Shown: in pieces, positions 16,295 through 23,520 of the stretch
How the letters are laid out: each line of letters opens with the position of its first letter
How positions within the stretch are numbered: the first letter of the stretch is position 1
Source of the DNA: JALOLV01 sp046295175
Lineage (GTDB): Bacteria > Bacteroidota > Bacteroidia > Cytophagales > Spirosomataceae
DNA length: 31,922 bases
Reading direction: 5' to 3'
NCBI GenBank assembly: GCA_046295175.1
Contig: JBKBNY010000021.1
Coordinates: 1 to 31,922, forward strand
Notes under the pieces: model-generated
The model's database searches: none
What the model saw: the letters and a program-made list of their open reading frames with translations, nothing else
Told to the model about the DNA's origin: nothing
Made by a program: the position numbers and the translations under genes

Positions 16295-16906
16295 ATGAAG
16301 AACTTAAGAAATATCTCTTTTGCAATAATAACTACTTTAGTTTTTGGATTTACTACCTCTCAGGCTCAAACAACATCCATTGGCCCAGTGCTTGGTATAA
16401 ACGTTTCTACATTCACAGCCGAACCAAATACAAAACCATTGGTTGGTTTTACAGCAGGAGGTTTTATTAACCATAGCATAGAAGAGCATTTCGGCATAAA
16501 TGCCAAATTACTTTACTCTCAATTGGGTAGTGCTTACACTTTCAACACCGACATTAATCGCTTACATTATATCCAAGTACCAGTTTCGGGAGTTTATTAT
16601 TTTGGCAATAATGGACAGAAATTTAGACCGAAAATTTCGGTAGGGCTTTACGGTGGAAGTTTACTTAGTGCCAATCATAAAAGTGGTGATAATGTAGTAG
16701 CAAATGATGGTTCGCCGTATTACAAAAAAGGAGATTTTGGCGGATTATTGGGTGCAGGATTCAACTATCTTGTTGGCTCAAAAACTTGGTTAAATTTTGA
16801 TGCAGGATACCAAGCGGGTTTTGTAGATGTTACAACTTCAAATGCAACAGATTTCAAAAACAAGGGCTTTACAGTAACTTTAGGACTTAGTTTTCCGATA
16901 AAATAA
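16295..16906 (+). CDS. Outer-membrane beta-barrel protein
   Basis: 203 residues with a signal peptide ending SQAQ (residue 25). The rest alternates hydrophobic and polar residues, as expected for an 8-10-strand barrel of the porin-family/PorT-like type in Bacteroidota: GPVLGINVSTF, GFTAGGFINH, FGINAKLLYSQLG, YIQVPVSGVYYFG, FRPKISVGLYGG, and a last strand GFTVTLGLSFPIK ending close to the stop, as in outer-membrane proteins. The specific role is not recognisable. It is a monocistronic gene flanked by the repeat-rich 480-bp gap and a perfect terminator. The leader reads CTTTAAACC, a near match to the CTTTAACC motif of other genes here. Confidence 0.82.
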   Translation: MKNLRNISFAIITTLVFGFTTSQAQTTSIGPVLGINVSTFTAEPNTKPLVGFTAGGFINHSIEEHFGINAKLLYSQLGSAYTFNTDINRLHYIQVPVSGVYYFGNNGQKFRPKISVGLYGGSLLSANHKSGDNVVANDGSPYYKKGDFGGLLGAGFNYLVGSKTWLNFDAGYQAGFVDVTTSNATDFKNKGFTVTLGLSFPIK

Positions 16907-16927
16907 CCTATTAAATCCATAAAATAT

Positions 16928-16957
16928 CAAAGTCCTCTCGAATTCGAGAGGACTTTG
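16928..16957. terminator. Perfect 30-bp bidirectional terminator
   Basis: Self-complementary CAAAGTCCTCTCGAA and its reverse complement with no unpaired centre, between the convergent barrel gene and frr. It can serve both transcripts, though the flanking T-tracts are short. Confidence 0.75.
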
Positions 16958-16985
16958 CATATATCTTAAAAAGATTAACCAAACA

Positions 16986-17546
16986 CTAAACCGTCATGAT
17001 ATCAGCTTCTTTGGCCGCCAACATTTGTTCGGCTTTCTGAACATAACTATCGGTAAGTTTCTGCATACGCTCCTCTCCCATTTTGATAGCATCTTCAGAT
17101 ACACCATCGTTTTTCAATTTACGCAATTCGTCGTTTCCTTCTTGGCGTACTTTGCGGATATTTACACGAGCTACTTCAATCTCGGTTTTTACTTTTTTCA
17201 CCAAATCACGGCGACGTTCTTCGGTAAGTGGCGGCACCGAAAGACGAATGATTTCGCCATCGTTGGCAGGGTTCAGCCCAATATTAGAGTTGATAATCGC
17301 TCTTTCGATGTCGTTAATGAGTTTTTTCTCGAATGGTTTAATTGCAATTGTGCGTGCATCAGGAGTAGTGATAGACGAAACCTGCTGAATCGGACTCGGA
17401 ACACCATAGTATTCTACCATGATTCCTTCTACCATCTGCGGGCTTGCTTTTCCTGCACGTATTTTTGTTAATTCGATTTGAGTATGCTTCAAGGCACGTT
17501 CCATCGTGTCTTTAGCCATGTCGAGTACCAGTTCTATTTCTTCCAT
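16986..17546 (-). CDS. frr: Ribosome recycling factor
   Basis: 186 residues from the ATG at 17546 (E. coli Frr has 185). A TTG five codons upstream lies inside a palindromic repeat and is unlikely. Frr works with EF-G to split post-termination ribosomes. Signatures: ALKHTQIELTKIRAGKASP, the GVPSPIQQVSSI central domain, IKPFEKKLINDIERAI, and the VPPLTEERRRDLVKKVK C-terminal helix. It follows pyrH on the same strand, the common pyrH-frr pairing, but the 80-bp gap between them is filled by a repeat. rpsB and tsf are not adjacent. Confidence 0.96.
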   Translation of the reverse strand: MEEIELVLDMAKDTMERALKHTQIELTKIRAGKASPQMVEGIMVEYYGVPSPIQQVSSITTPDARTIAIKPFEKKLINDIERAIINSNIGLNPANDGEIIRLSVPPLTEERRRDLVKKVKTEIEVARVNIRKVRQEGNDELRKLKNDGVSEDAIKMGEERMQKLTDSYVQKAEQMLAAKEADIMTV

Positions 17547-17554
17547 ATTAAAAG

Positions 17555-17620
17555 CCCCCAACCCCAGTGGGGAGTTTAATTAATCTATATCTTCAAGATG
17601 CCCTCATCTGGGGTTGAGGG
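17555..17620. repeat. C/G-rich inverted repeat between pyrH and frr
   Basis: The arms CCCCCAACCCCAG (17555-17567) and CTGGGGTTGAGGG (17608-17620) pair at 12 of 13 positions. Each arm also takes part in a local hairpin (CCCCA-G-TGGGG, and CCCTCA...TGAGGG). It is far more GC-rich than the surroundings and sits 9 bp before the frr ATG and 7 bp after the pyrH stop. Confidence 0.7.
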
Positions 17621-17626
17621 TCTATA

Positions 17627-18343
17627 TTAATCACAAACCAAAGTTCCGACGTCTTCGCCCAAAACAACTTTTCTGAGGTTGCCTTCGATGTTCATATCAA
17701 ACACGATTATCGGCATATTGTTTTCTTTACAAAGTGCAAAAGCCGTCAGGTCCATTACTTTGAGGTTTTTACCAATAACTTCATCAAAACTGATTTTATT
17801 GTATCGAGTAGCCGAAGGGTCTTTTTTAGGGTCGGCAGTGTAAACACCATCTACACCAGTTCCTTTCAAAAGTACGCTTGCACCAATCTCATTGGCTCTT
17901 AATGCCCCACCCGAATCGGTCGAGAAAAACGGGTTACCCGTACCAGCCCCAAAGATAACAACACGGCCTTTTTCGAGGTGTCTTGCCGCACGACGACGGA
18001 TGAATGGCTCGGCCACTTGCTCCATCTTAATAGCTGATAACAAGCGAGTTACGACTCCTTCTTTTTCTAAAGCACTCTGGATTGCCATGCCATTGATAAC
18101 GGTTGCGAGCATTCCCATGTAATCGCCCTGCACACGGTCGATACCCGACTGAGCAGTTGCTCCTCTGAAAATATTTCCGCCACCAATTACAATCGCAATT
18201 TCGCAGCCCAATTCTACCACCGCCTTGATTTCCTTGGCGTATTGTTGTAAAATATCGGCATTAATGATTTGACTTTTGTCTCCACCGTTGAGGGCTTCGC
18301 CACTGAGTTTGAGTAGAATTCTTTTGTATTTGAGCTGGCTCAT
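17627..18343 (-). CDS. pyrH: UMP kinase
   Basis: 238 residues, the normal length for bacterial UMP kinase (amino-acid-kinase fold). It phosphorylates UMP to UDP in the cytoplasm. Motifs: RILLKLSGEAL at the N-terminus, AIVIGGGNIFRG (nucleotide/phosphate loop), DYMGMLATVING, RRAARHLEKGRVVIFGAGTGNPFFSTD, GVDGVYTADPK and the VMDLTA strand. The ATG at 18343 is the obvious start. It is followed by frr on the same strand. A terminator belonging to the accB-like gene lies between its upstream region and that gene's stop. Confidence 0.96.
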   Translation of the reverse strand: MSQLKYKRILLKLSGEALNGGDKSQIINADILQQYAKEIKAVVELGCEIAIVIGGGNIFRGATAQSGIDRVQGDYMGMLATVINGMAIQSALEKEGVVTRLLSAIKMEQVAEPFIRRRAARHLEKGRVVIFGAGTGNPFFSTDSGGALRANEIGASVLLKGTGVDGVYTADPKKDPSATRYNKISFDEVIGKNLKVMDLTAFALCKENNMPIIVFDMNIEGNLRKVVLGEDVGTLVCD

Positions 18344-18403
18344 GTAGTATTTGTAGATGTATTATTTTGCCGTAAAATTAATGCTTGTTTTTGAAATAAA
18401 AAA

Positions 18404-18431
18404 AGTCCCTTTGAAGCTAATCAAAGGGACT
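18404..18431 (-). terminator. Terminator of the biotin carrier gene
   Basis: Perfect 11-bp stem AGTCCCTTTGA / TCAAAGGGACT with a 6-base loop, followed on the minus strand by seven Ts. It lies 11 bp after the stop at 18442. Confidence 0.92.
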
Positions 18432-18441
18432 AAATATCATT

Positions 18442-18942
18442 TTACTCAAATTCCATAATTACCTGACCTTTTTCAACGCTGTCATTGACCTTGACTTTTA
18501 TTGCCTTGACTTTACCACTTCCCGCCGCTTTAATGGCGTTTTCCATCTTCATTGCAACTAAAATCAATAAAACATCGCCTTTCTGAACCTCGTCTCCTAC
18601 CCCAACTTTTAGGTCGTATATCAATCCTGGCATTGGTGCTTTCAAATCATTTAATTTATTCGATGCTACCGAACTCATACCCATTTTTTCGAGTAAAATA
18701 TCGGTTTTATCTTTCAATTGAATCGAATGAATTGTGCCATTTACTTTAATCTTGAATGTCTTTTCGGCATAATTGGCTTCGACTAATTCGGCATTGTAAG
18801 ACTGATTATCTTTCAAAATATGAAAATCTTTACTCGAAATCTGTTGTAAATCCCAGTTAAATGGTTGATTATTTAGTAAAATTTCTTCTTTTGATTTCTC
18901 TACTTCAAAAGTCTGGTTTTCGTTGACGATTGCTTTTAGCAT
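18442..18942 (-). CDS. Biotin carboxyl carrier protein of an acyl-CoA carboxylase
   Basis: 166 residues. The C-terminal ~70 residues form a biotinyl domain: APMPGLIYDLKVGVGDEVQKGD, then the biotin site AMKME with Lys132, then IKVKVNDSVEKGQVIMEFE. The N-terminal part (1-95) resembles the linker region of propionyl/acetyl-CoA carboxylase alpha chains. It carries biotin-bound CO2 between the carboxylase and transferase subunits. In Bacteroidota such separate carriers usually accompany a propionyl- or methylmalonyl-CoA carboxylase; the partner subunits are not next to it here. The upstream EamA gene on the same strand ends 38 bp before the ATG. Confidence 0.88.
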   Translation of the reverse strand: MLKAIVNENQTFEVEKSKEEILLNNQPFNWDLQQISSKDFHILKDNQSYNAELVEANYAEKTFKIKVNGTIHSIQLKDKTDILLEKMGMSSVASNKLNDLKAPMPGLIYDLKVGVGDEVQKGDVLLILVAMKMENAIKAAGSGKVKAIKVKVNDSVEKGQVIMEFE

Positions 18943-18980
18943 AGTTTTTAGGTTATAATTTGTACTCCGTTAAGGATAAA

Positions 18981-19868
18981 TTACTTTTTATTTATCAAAT
19001 ATACACCAATCAGCGTAATTGCCATACCAAGATAATGAAAAATTGAAATATTTTCGCCGTCAACCAATCCCATTGCTGTTGCGATTATCGGAATAATATA
19101 TGTAACCGATGCCGCAAAAATTGGACTTTTGAGTTTCAACAAATAATTAAAAAGAATCGCCATCAATCCCGAATTTATTGCACCTAAAATGACAACTTCG
19201 ATGAGTGCCGTCTTAATCTCAGGATTATTCAGTGGAGTATTAAAGTCGGTAAATATCAGAACGACACTCGAAACAATGCCCGCAAACAACAACATAAATG
19301 CTCCCGAGGCCGTAGATGGCGTGTTTGTGAGATGTTTACCCGCAACGTTGGTATTGAATCCATACAAAATCGTAGAAGCCAAAACCAAAAACACATAAGG
19401 ATTAATACCGCCAATATCGCCCTTGGATTTTGCAAAAACCAAAATCAAACTACCGATAAATCCGAGCGTTAAACCAAATACTTGCTCTCTTTTGGCTTGA
19501 GTTCCGAAAAACAAAACTCCAACAATTAGTACAAAAATCGGCGTGACAGAATTAAGCGTACCAGATAGCGAACTATTGATTTTACTACCTGCTATCGCAA
19601 AAAAGAATGCAGGAGCCAAATAGCCAGTTAATCCACAAAAAGCCAAGTATTTAAACGTAGTTTTTTCGATTTTTTTGTAGCCTGAAATCGCCCAAGGTAA
19701 AAGAGCAATCGCTCCAAAAACCATTCTTAGTCCACCCACCTGAATCGGACTGAATACGGTAACAGCTTTTTTTACGAGCAAAAAGGAGGTTCCCCAAACA
19801 AAGGCCAAAGTCAAAAGCAGCACCCAAGCTATGAGGTTTTTATTTTCGGAATTGGTAGAGGTATTCAA
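18981..19868 (-). CDS. EamA (DMT-superfamily) transporter
   Basis: 295 residues with about ten hydrophobic helices arranged as two EamA repeats (about 13-140 and 155-293). It is a drug/metabolite exporter-type permease of the inner membrane; the substrate is unknown. The start must be the TTG at 19868 or another non-ATG codon: the first in-frame ATG would delete the first helix (IAWVLLLTLAFVWGTSFLL), and a stop lies a few codons upstream. Helix motifs LAFVWGTSFLLVKK and GGLRMVFGAIALLPW are typical of the family. It lies downstream of dusB on the same strand, 82 bp away. Confidence 0.88.
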   Translation of the reverse strand: MNTSTNSENKNLIAWVLLLTLAFVWGTSFLLVKKAVTVFSPIQVGGLRMVFGAIALLPWAISGYKKIEKTTFKYLAFCGLTGYLAPAFFFAIAGSKINSSLSGTLNSVTPIFVLIVGVLFFGTQAKREQVFGLTLGFIGSLILVFAKSKGDIGGINPYVFLVLASTILYGFNTNVAGKHLTNTPSTASGAFMLLFAGIVSSVVLIFTDFNTPLNNPEIKTALIEVVILGAINSGLMAILFNYLLKLKSPIFAASVTYIIPIIATAMGLVDGENISIFHYLGMAITLIGVYLINKK

Positions 19869-19912
19869 AAGGATATTTTTTGTTTTTTTGAATTATAAAT
19901 TCGAGGCAGTTA

Positions 19913-19937
19913 TGGTCGGAATTACAAATCCCGACCA
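19913..19937. repeat. GGTCGGGATTTGT palindrome (also 3' hairpin of dusB)
   Basis: TGGTCGGAATT / AATCCCGACCA around ACA, an 11-bp stem with one G-T pair. It lies 14 bp past the dusB stop on the minus strand. Thirteen bases (GGTCGGGATTTGT, minus strand) recur at 15825-15837. Confidence 0.6.
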
Positions 19938-19950
19938 GCAAAAAGTATTT

Positions 19951-20979
19951 TTAATCTACGCCAGCGTATTCAACTTTGATGATTTGTTTTTCGAGGATAA
20001 ATCCATCGTATTTTACAATTATTTCATCAAGCGTATCCGAAATTTCCTGCCAATCGAGCGATTGCACAAGTTTCATTCTGTACTCTTTAAAATTGGGTAA
20101 TCCTCTAAAATAATTGGCATAATGACGACGCATTTCGAGCATTCCAGTGCGTTCGCCTTTCCATCTTATCGAAAAAGTCAAGTGTTTGCGAGCCGCCTCA
20201 ACTCTTTGCTGAATCGAAGGCGGTGGTAGTAATTCACCAGTCTTAAAATAGTGTTTTATCTCATTAAAAATCCACGGGTAGCCGATACTCGCACGTCCAA
20301 TCATGATTCCGTCCACACCAAAACGATTGCGGTATTCTAATGCTTTTTGTGGAGAATCAATATCGCCATTCCCAAAAATCGGAATTTTGATGCGAGGATT
20401 CTCTTTTACTTTGGCAATCAATCGCCAATCGGCTTCGCCTTTGTACATCTGCGAACGTGTGCGTCCGTGAATACTCAATGCCTGAATACCAACATCTTGG
20501 AGGCGTTCGGCAACTTCTTCAATATTCTTTGTAGTGTCGTCCCAGCCTAAGCGAGTCTTGACAGTAACGGGCAAATGCGTGTTTTTAACAACCGAAGCAG
20601 TCATTTCAGCCATTTTCGGAACATCCTGCAACAAAGCGGCTCCAGCACCCCGACACGCGACATTCTTGACCGGGCAACCATAATTTATATCAATCAAATC
20701 GGGTTTGGCTGCCGTGGCGATTCGAGAACATTCTCCCATCGTTTCGACATCACTCCCAAAAAGTTGGATTCCGATGGGGCGTTCGTATTCAAAAATATCT
20801 AATTTCTGAACACTCTTGGCAGCATTACGAATCAAGCCTTCCGACGAAATAAACTCCGTGTACATCAAATCAGCCCCGTTCTCTTTACAAACCAAACGAA
20901 ACGGCGGGTCGCTGACGTCTTCCATCGGAGCCAACAATAGCGGGAATTCTCCCAATTCTATATTTCCAATTTTTACCAT
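19951..20979 (-). CDS. dusB: tRNA-dihydrouridine synthase, DusB-type
   Basis: 342 residues, FMN-dependent TIM barrel that reduces uridines in the tRNA D-loop. Motifs: LLLAPMEDVSDPPFR at the N-terminus (FMN site), MYTEFISSEGL, PIGIQLFG, DINYGCPVKNVACRGAGAALL with catalytic Cys102 (a second Cys109 is also present), VKTRLGWDD, SIHGRTRSQMYKGEADW, FGNGDI and GIMIGRASIGYPWIF. The ATG at 20979 follows a good promoter box. The subtype (DusB rather than DusA or DusC) is by overall likeness to Bacteroidota entries. Confidence 0.92.
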   Translation of the reverse strand: MVKIGNIELGEFPLLLAPMEDVSDPPFRLVCKENGADLMYTEFISSEGLIRNAAKSVQKLDIFEYERPIGIQLFGSDVETMGECSRIATAAKPDLIDINYGCPVKNVACRGAGAALLQDVPKMAEMTASVVKNTHLPVTVKTRLGWDDTTKNIEEVAERLQDVGIQALSIHGRTRSQMYKGEADWRLIAKVKENPRIKIPIFGNGDIDSPQKALEYRNRFGVDGIMIGRASIGYPWIFNEIKHYFKTGELLPPPSIQQRVEAARKHLTFSIRWKGERTGMLEMRRHYANYFRGLPNFKEYRMKLVQSLDWQEISDTLDEIIVKYDGFILEKQIIKVEYAGVD

Positions 20980-21028
20980 TAATTCAACCTCGAATTAGCT
21001 AATGAGCAAATTAGTGAATATTTTTACG

Positions 21029-21036
21029 CAAATTTA
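21029..21036 (-). promoter_or_regulatory. -7 box of dusB
   Basis: Minus strand TAAATTTG, matching TAnnTTTG, 50 bp before the dusB ATG. A TTTTTG stretch 23 bp upstream could be the -33 element. Confidence 0.5.
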
Positions 21037-21109
21037 TAGTTTTTTAACGGCTTAACCGCCAAAAAGGTTTCTAAGAATCAGCTAATTCAAGATTTATCAG
21101 TCAATATAT

Positions 21110-22069
21110 ATGGAATATCTCAATTCTAAAATCAATCCCGCATCCGAGCGTTCTGCTTTATCATCCATTTTATTAATCGTGGGGTTATTTTTATTCAACT
21201 TGTTTTTTTTCGGGAGTATCATTCAAGGAATCATCTTTGTTATGGTGATGATAGCTGAGAATGTACCGCTTGACTTGAATAATCTCGACGTAGAAAACAT
21301 GATGGGTACACTCACTAAAACCGATAGCGGCTGGTGGGGATTGATGATTGCTCAGGGTCTGAGTTCGTTGATTGGGTTTATCGCAACTTCGTGGCTTTAT
21401 TGGAGAATTATTGAGAAAAAACCGTGGAATGACCTCAATTTCAAGCCAATTACAGGGACAAATCTTTTACTTTTGGTAATTTTGATTCAGTTAGTCAGTT
21501 CGCCATTTAATGGCTGGATAATGAGCCTAAACGAAAAAATGCAACTTCCGCCTGCTCTCAAAGCCATTGAAGATTTTATGCGAAATATGGAAGACCAAAT
21601 GGCTGATATGACAAAATATTTGACCAATTTTGATACTGTCCCGAAGTTTATCGTAGGATTTTTGGTGATTGCCGTAATCGCAGGAATTGGCGAAGAATTG
21701 ATTTTTAGAGGATTGATTCAGCGTAAAATTTATCTTGGTACTCGCAATCCTCACTTAGCGATTTGGATTGCAGCGTTTATTTTTTCGTTTATTCACTTCC
21801 AATTCTATGGTTTTTTACCAAGGATGATTCTTGGGGCATTGTTTGGTTATCTTTATTTTTGGTCGGGCAATATTTGGGTGCCGATTTTTGGACATATTTT
21901 TAATAATGGATTCGCCTTGGTGATGTTCCATTTGGTAAATATCAAAAAAATCAGCCCCGAAATTGAGAAAATGGATAATGTTCCGTTGCCATTAGTAGCT
22001 TTATCTTTAGGATTAACCTTAGCCGGTTTATGGTATTTTAAGAAGATTTCGGATACGCAAACAACATAA
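21110..22069 (+). CDS. CPBP-family (CAAX-like) intramembrane metalloprotease
   Basis: 319 residues with about eight membrane segments. It carries the full CPBP/Abi signature: EELIFRG (Glu195, Glu196, Arg200), FSFIHFQF (His229) and FGHIFNNG (His262, Asn266), the presumed metal and catalytic residues. Substrate unknown; bacterial members range from prenyl-protein-like proteases to bacteriocin immunity. An N-terminal extension (about 1-115) holds two or three extra helices. It is convergent with deoC; their stops are 10 bp apart and share a hairpin. It is divergent from dusB. Confidence 0.88.
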   Translation: MEYLNSKINPASERSALSSILLIVGLFLFNLFFFGSIIQGIIFVMVMIAENVPLDLNNLDVENMMGTLTKTDSGWWGLMIAQGLSSLIGFIATSWLYWRIIEKKPWNDLNFKPITGTNLLLLVILIQLVSSPFNGWIMSLNEKMQLPPALKAIEDFMRNMEDQMADMTKYLTNFDTVPKFIVGFLVIAVIAGIGEELIFRGLIQRKIYLGTRNPHLAIWIAAFIFSFIHFQFYGFLPRMILGALFGYLYFWSGNIWVPIFGHIFNNGFALVMFHLVNIKKISPEIEKMDNVPLPLVALSLGLTLAGLWYFKKISDTQTT

Positions 22070-22071
22070 AA

Positions 22072-22095
22072 AGAACGGGTCAAGAAGCCCGTTCT
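22072..22095. repeat. GAAC...GTTC palindrome (member 2), overlapping the deoC stop
   Basis: AGAACGGG (22072-22079) / CCCGTTCT (22088-22095) with an 8-base loop. The loop contains the deoC stop codon (22080-22082). On the minus strand it is preceded by TTGT and followed by TTTTT, so it also functions as a plausible deoC terminator. Compare 15973-15992 and 28585-28605. Confidence 0.75.
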
Positions 22096-22775
22096 ACAAT
22101 ATTTACTCCGTTCGATGTTCCGATTCTATCAGCACCCGCTTCGATAAATGCTACGGCATTTTCGTAAGTCTTGATACCTCCCGAAGCCTTAATTTTAATG
22201 TTTGGCGGTAAAATCTCTCGCATAAATTTCACTTGCTCGATTTCAGCACCTTTTGGGGCAAAGCCTGTTGAAGTTTTTACAAAATCGACCCCGATTTCTT
22301 CGCAAATCTCACAGATTATTCTGATTTCAAAGTTATCCAAATAGGCCGTTTCGATGATAACTTTCAGAATGGCATCGTGCTGATGAACTAAATCACAAAT
22401 AGCCTTAATCTCAGATTTTACCGACTCATAAGCCATTGATTTAAAAGCCGTTAGGTTTATTACCATATCAATCTCGTCGGCTCCATCAGATAACGCTTTT
22501 TGGGTTTCAGCGATTTTGGCATAAGTGGTTTGATAACCTAACGGAAAACCCACCACGGTACAAATCTTAAATACCTCTCCTACCTGCTGGTTGTACGGAT
22601 AAGGCAAATCGTGTAATAAATCTGTAAATTGTTTCACAAAACTTACGTAATGTGGCGGCACACAAACAGCCTTAAAATGATGTTGAATCGCCTGTTCGCA
22701 CAGTTTCCGAAACTCCATCTCGGTTGCTGTAGGTTTCAGTAAAGTATGGTCAATGTATTGATTGATGTTCTGCAT
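22080..22775 (-). CDS. deoC: Deoxyribose-phosphate aldolase
   Basis: 231 residues, normal for DeoC. It cleaves 2-deoxyribose 5-phosphate to acetaldehyde and glyceraldehyde 3-phosphate in deoxynucleoside catabolism. Motifs: YIDHTLLKP, KAVCVPP, VVGFPLG, DEIDMVIN with Asp103, the Schiff-base lysine in VDFVKTSTGF (Lys167), and KASGGIK with Lys197. The ATG at 22775 is 10 bp after the ribE stop, so the two are probably co-transcribed although they belong to unrelated pathways. The last residues (VERAS) and the stop codon lie within a palindromic repeat, which seems to have set the end of the protein. Confidence 0.95.
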   Translation of the reverse strand: MQNINQYIDHTLLKPTATEMEFRKLCEQAIQHHFKAVCVPPHYVSFVKQFTDLLHDLPYPYNQQVGEVFKICTVVGFPLGYQTTYAKIAETQKALSDGADEIDMVINLTAFKSMAYESVKSEIKAICDLVHQHDAILKVIIETAYLDNFEIRIICEICEEIGVDFVKTSTGFAPKGAEIEQVKFMREILPPNIKIKASGGIKTYENAVAFIEAGADRIGTSNGVNIVERAS

Positions 22776-22785
22776 TTGACTTGAT

Positions 22786-23409
22786 TTATCGCTTCAAAAT
22801 CTTCTGAATGTATTTACCCACAATATCAAATTCAAGATTCACACTATCGCCCACCTTGAGTTGGTGAAAATTGGTAAACTCCCAAGTATAAGGGATAATT
22901 GCCACACTAAAACCATTGTCTTTTGAATTGACGACTGTCAAACTAACGCCATTGACACAAATTGAGCCTTTCTCAACCGTTATATTGCCGATTTTCTCAT
23001 CGTATTCAAAACTTATCAGCCAGCTACCATTTTGGTCTTCGATAGCAGTACAAATACCTATTTGGTCAACGTGGCCTTGCACAATATGACCATCAAAACG
23101 ACCATTGGCAGGCATACAACGCTCAATATTTACTTTGTCCCCGATTTTTAAGAATCCTAAATTCGTTTTTTTCAAGGTTTCATCGATGGCGGTTACGCCG
23201 TAAACTGACTGAATAACCTCACCCCCATCCCCTCTCCCGCTGGAGAGGGGCGAAAGATTTATAACTGTCAAACAAACACCATTATGCGACACCGACTGGT
23301 CTATTTTGAGTTCGTTGGCAATGCTTGATTTAAACGTAAAAGTTTTATTTGTTCCGACCGATTCGATTTCTATTACTTCGGCCGTAGTTTCTACAATTCC
23401 GGTAAACAT
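22786..23409 (-). CDS. ribE: Riboflavin synthase alpha chain, with repeat-derived insertion
   Basis: 207 residues (family about 195-200). It dismutates two 6,7-dimethyl-8-ribityllumazines to riboflavin. Both lumazine-binding repeats are present: MFTGIVE, SHNGVCLTV, and ANGRFDGHIVQGHVD; then CVNGVSLTVV, PYTWEFTNFHQLKVGDSVNLEFD. Between the first GVCLTV strand and VTAIDETL there is an extra loop of about 12-14 residues (SPLSSGRGDGGEVI, about 53-66) encoded by a GC-rich palindromic repeat. The insertion is in frame and the rest is intact, so the enzyme is probably functional. It is upstream of deoC with a 10-bp gap. Some schemes name this gene ribC. Confidence 0.93.
   Translation of the reverse strand: MFTGIVETTAEVIEIESVGTNKTFTFKSSIANELKIDQSVSHNGVCLTVINLSPLSSGRGDGGEVIQSVYGVTAIDETLKKTNLGFLKIGDKVNIERCMPANGRFDGHIVQGHVDQIGICTAIEDQNGSWLISFEYDEKIGNITVEKGSICVNGVSLTVVNSKDNGFSVAIIPYTWEFTNFHQLKVGDSVNLEFDIVGKYIQKILKR
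23222..23250. repeat. GC-rich palindromic repeat inside ribE
   Basis: CCCCTCTCC (23229-23237) / GGAGAGGGG (23242-23250) with a CGCT loop, preceded by ACCCCCAT. It resembles widely dispersed intergenic repeats of many bacteria, but here it lies within a coding region and keeps the frame. Confidence 0.8.
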
Positions 23410-23440
23410 ACTTTTAGTTTCGAGTTTTATATTTCGAGTT

Positions 23441-23448
23441 CAAAGTTA
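23441..23448 (-). promoter_or_regulatory. -7 box of ribE-deoC
   Basis: Minus strand TAACTTTG, matching TAnnTTTG, 32 bp before the ribE ATG at 23409. No clear -33 TTG. It faces the divergent DUF1684 gene. Confidence 0.45.
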
Positions 23449-23520
23449 CGGTGGATTGCTTGTATATCATCGTATTGATAGTTTATTTTGTGAATATCAA
23501 AACTTTGAATTTCGACGACT

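Noticed and set aside
17025..17471. 148-codon plus-strand open frame opposite frr
   Set aside because: Aromatic-rich shadow of frr on the other strand, without homology signals.
23410..23520. Possible FMN riboswitch before ribE
   Set aside because: The leader of ribE is only about 25-30 bases after the -7 box and shows none of the conserved FMN-element segments.
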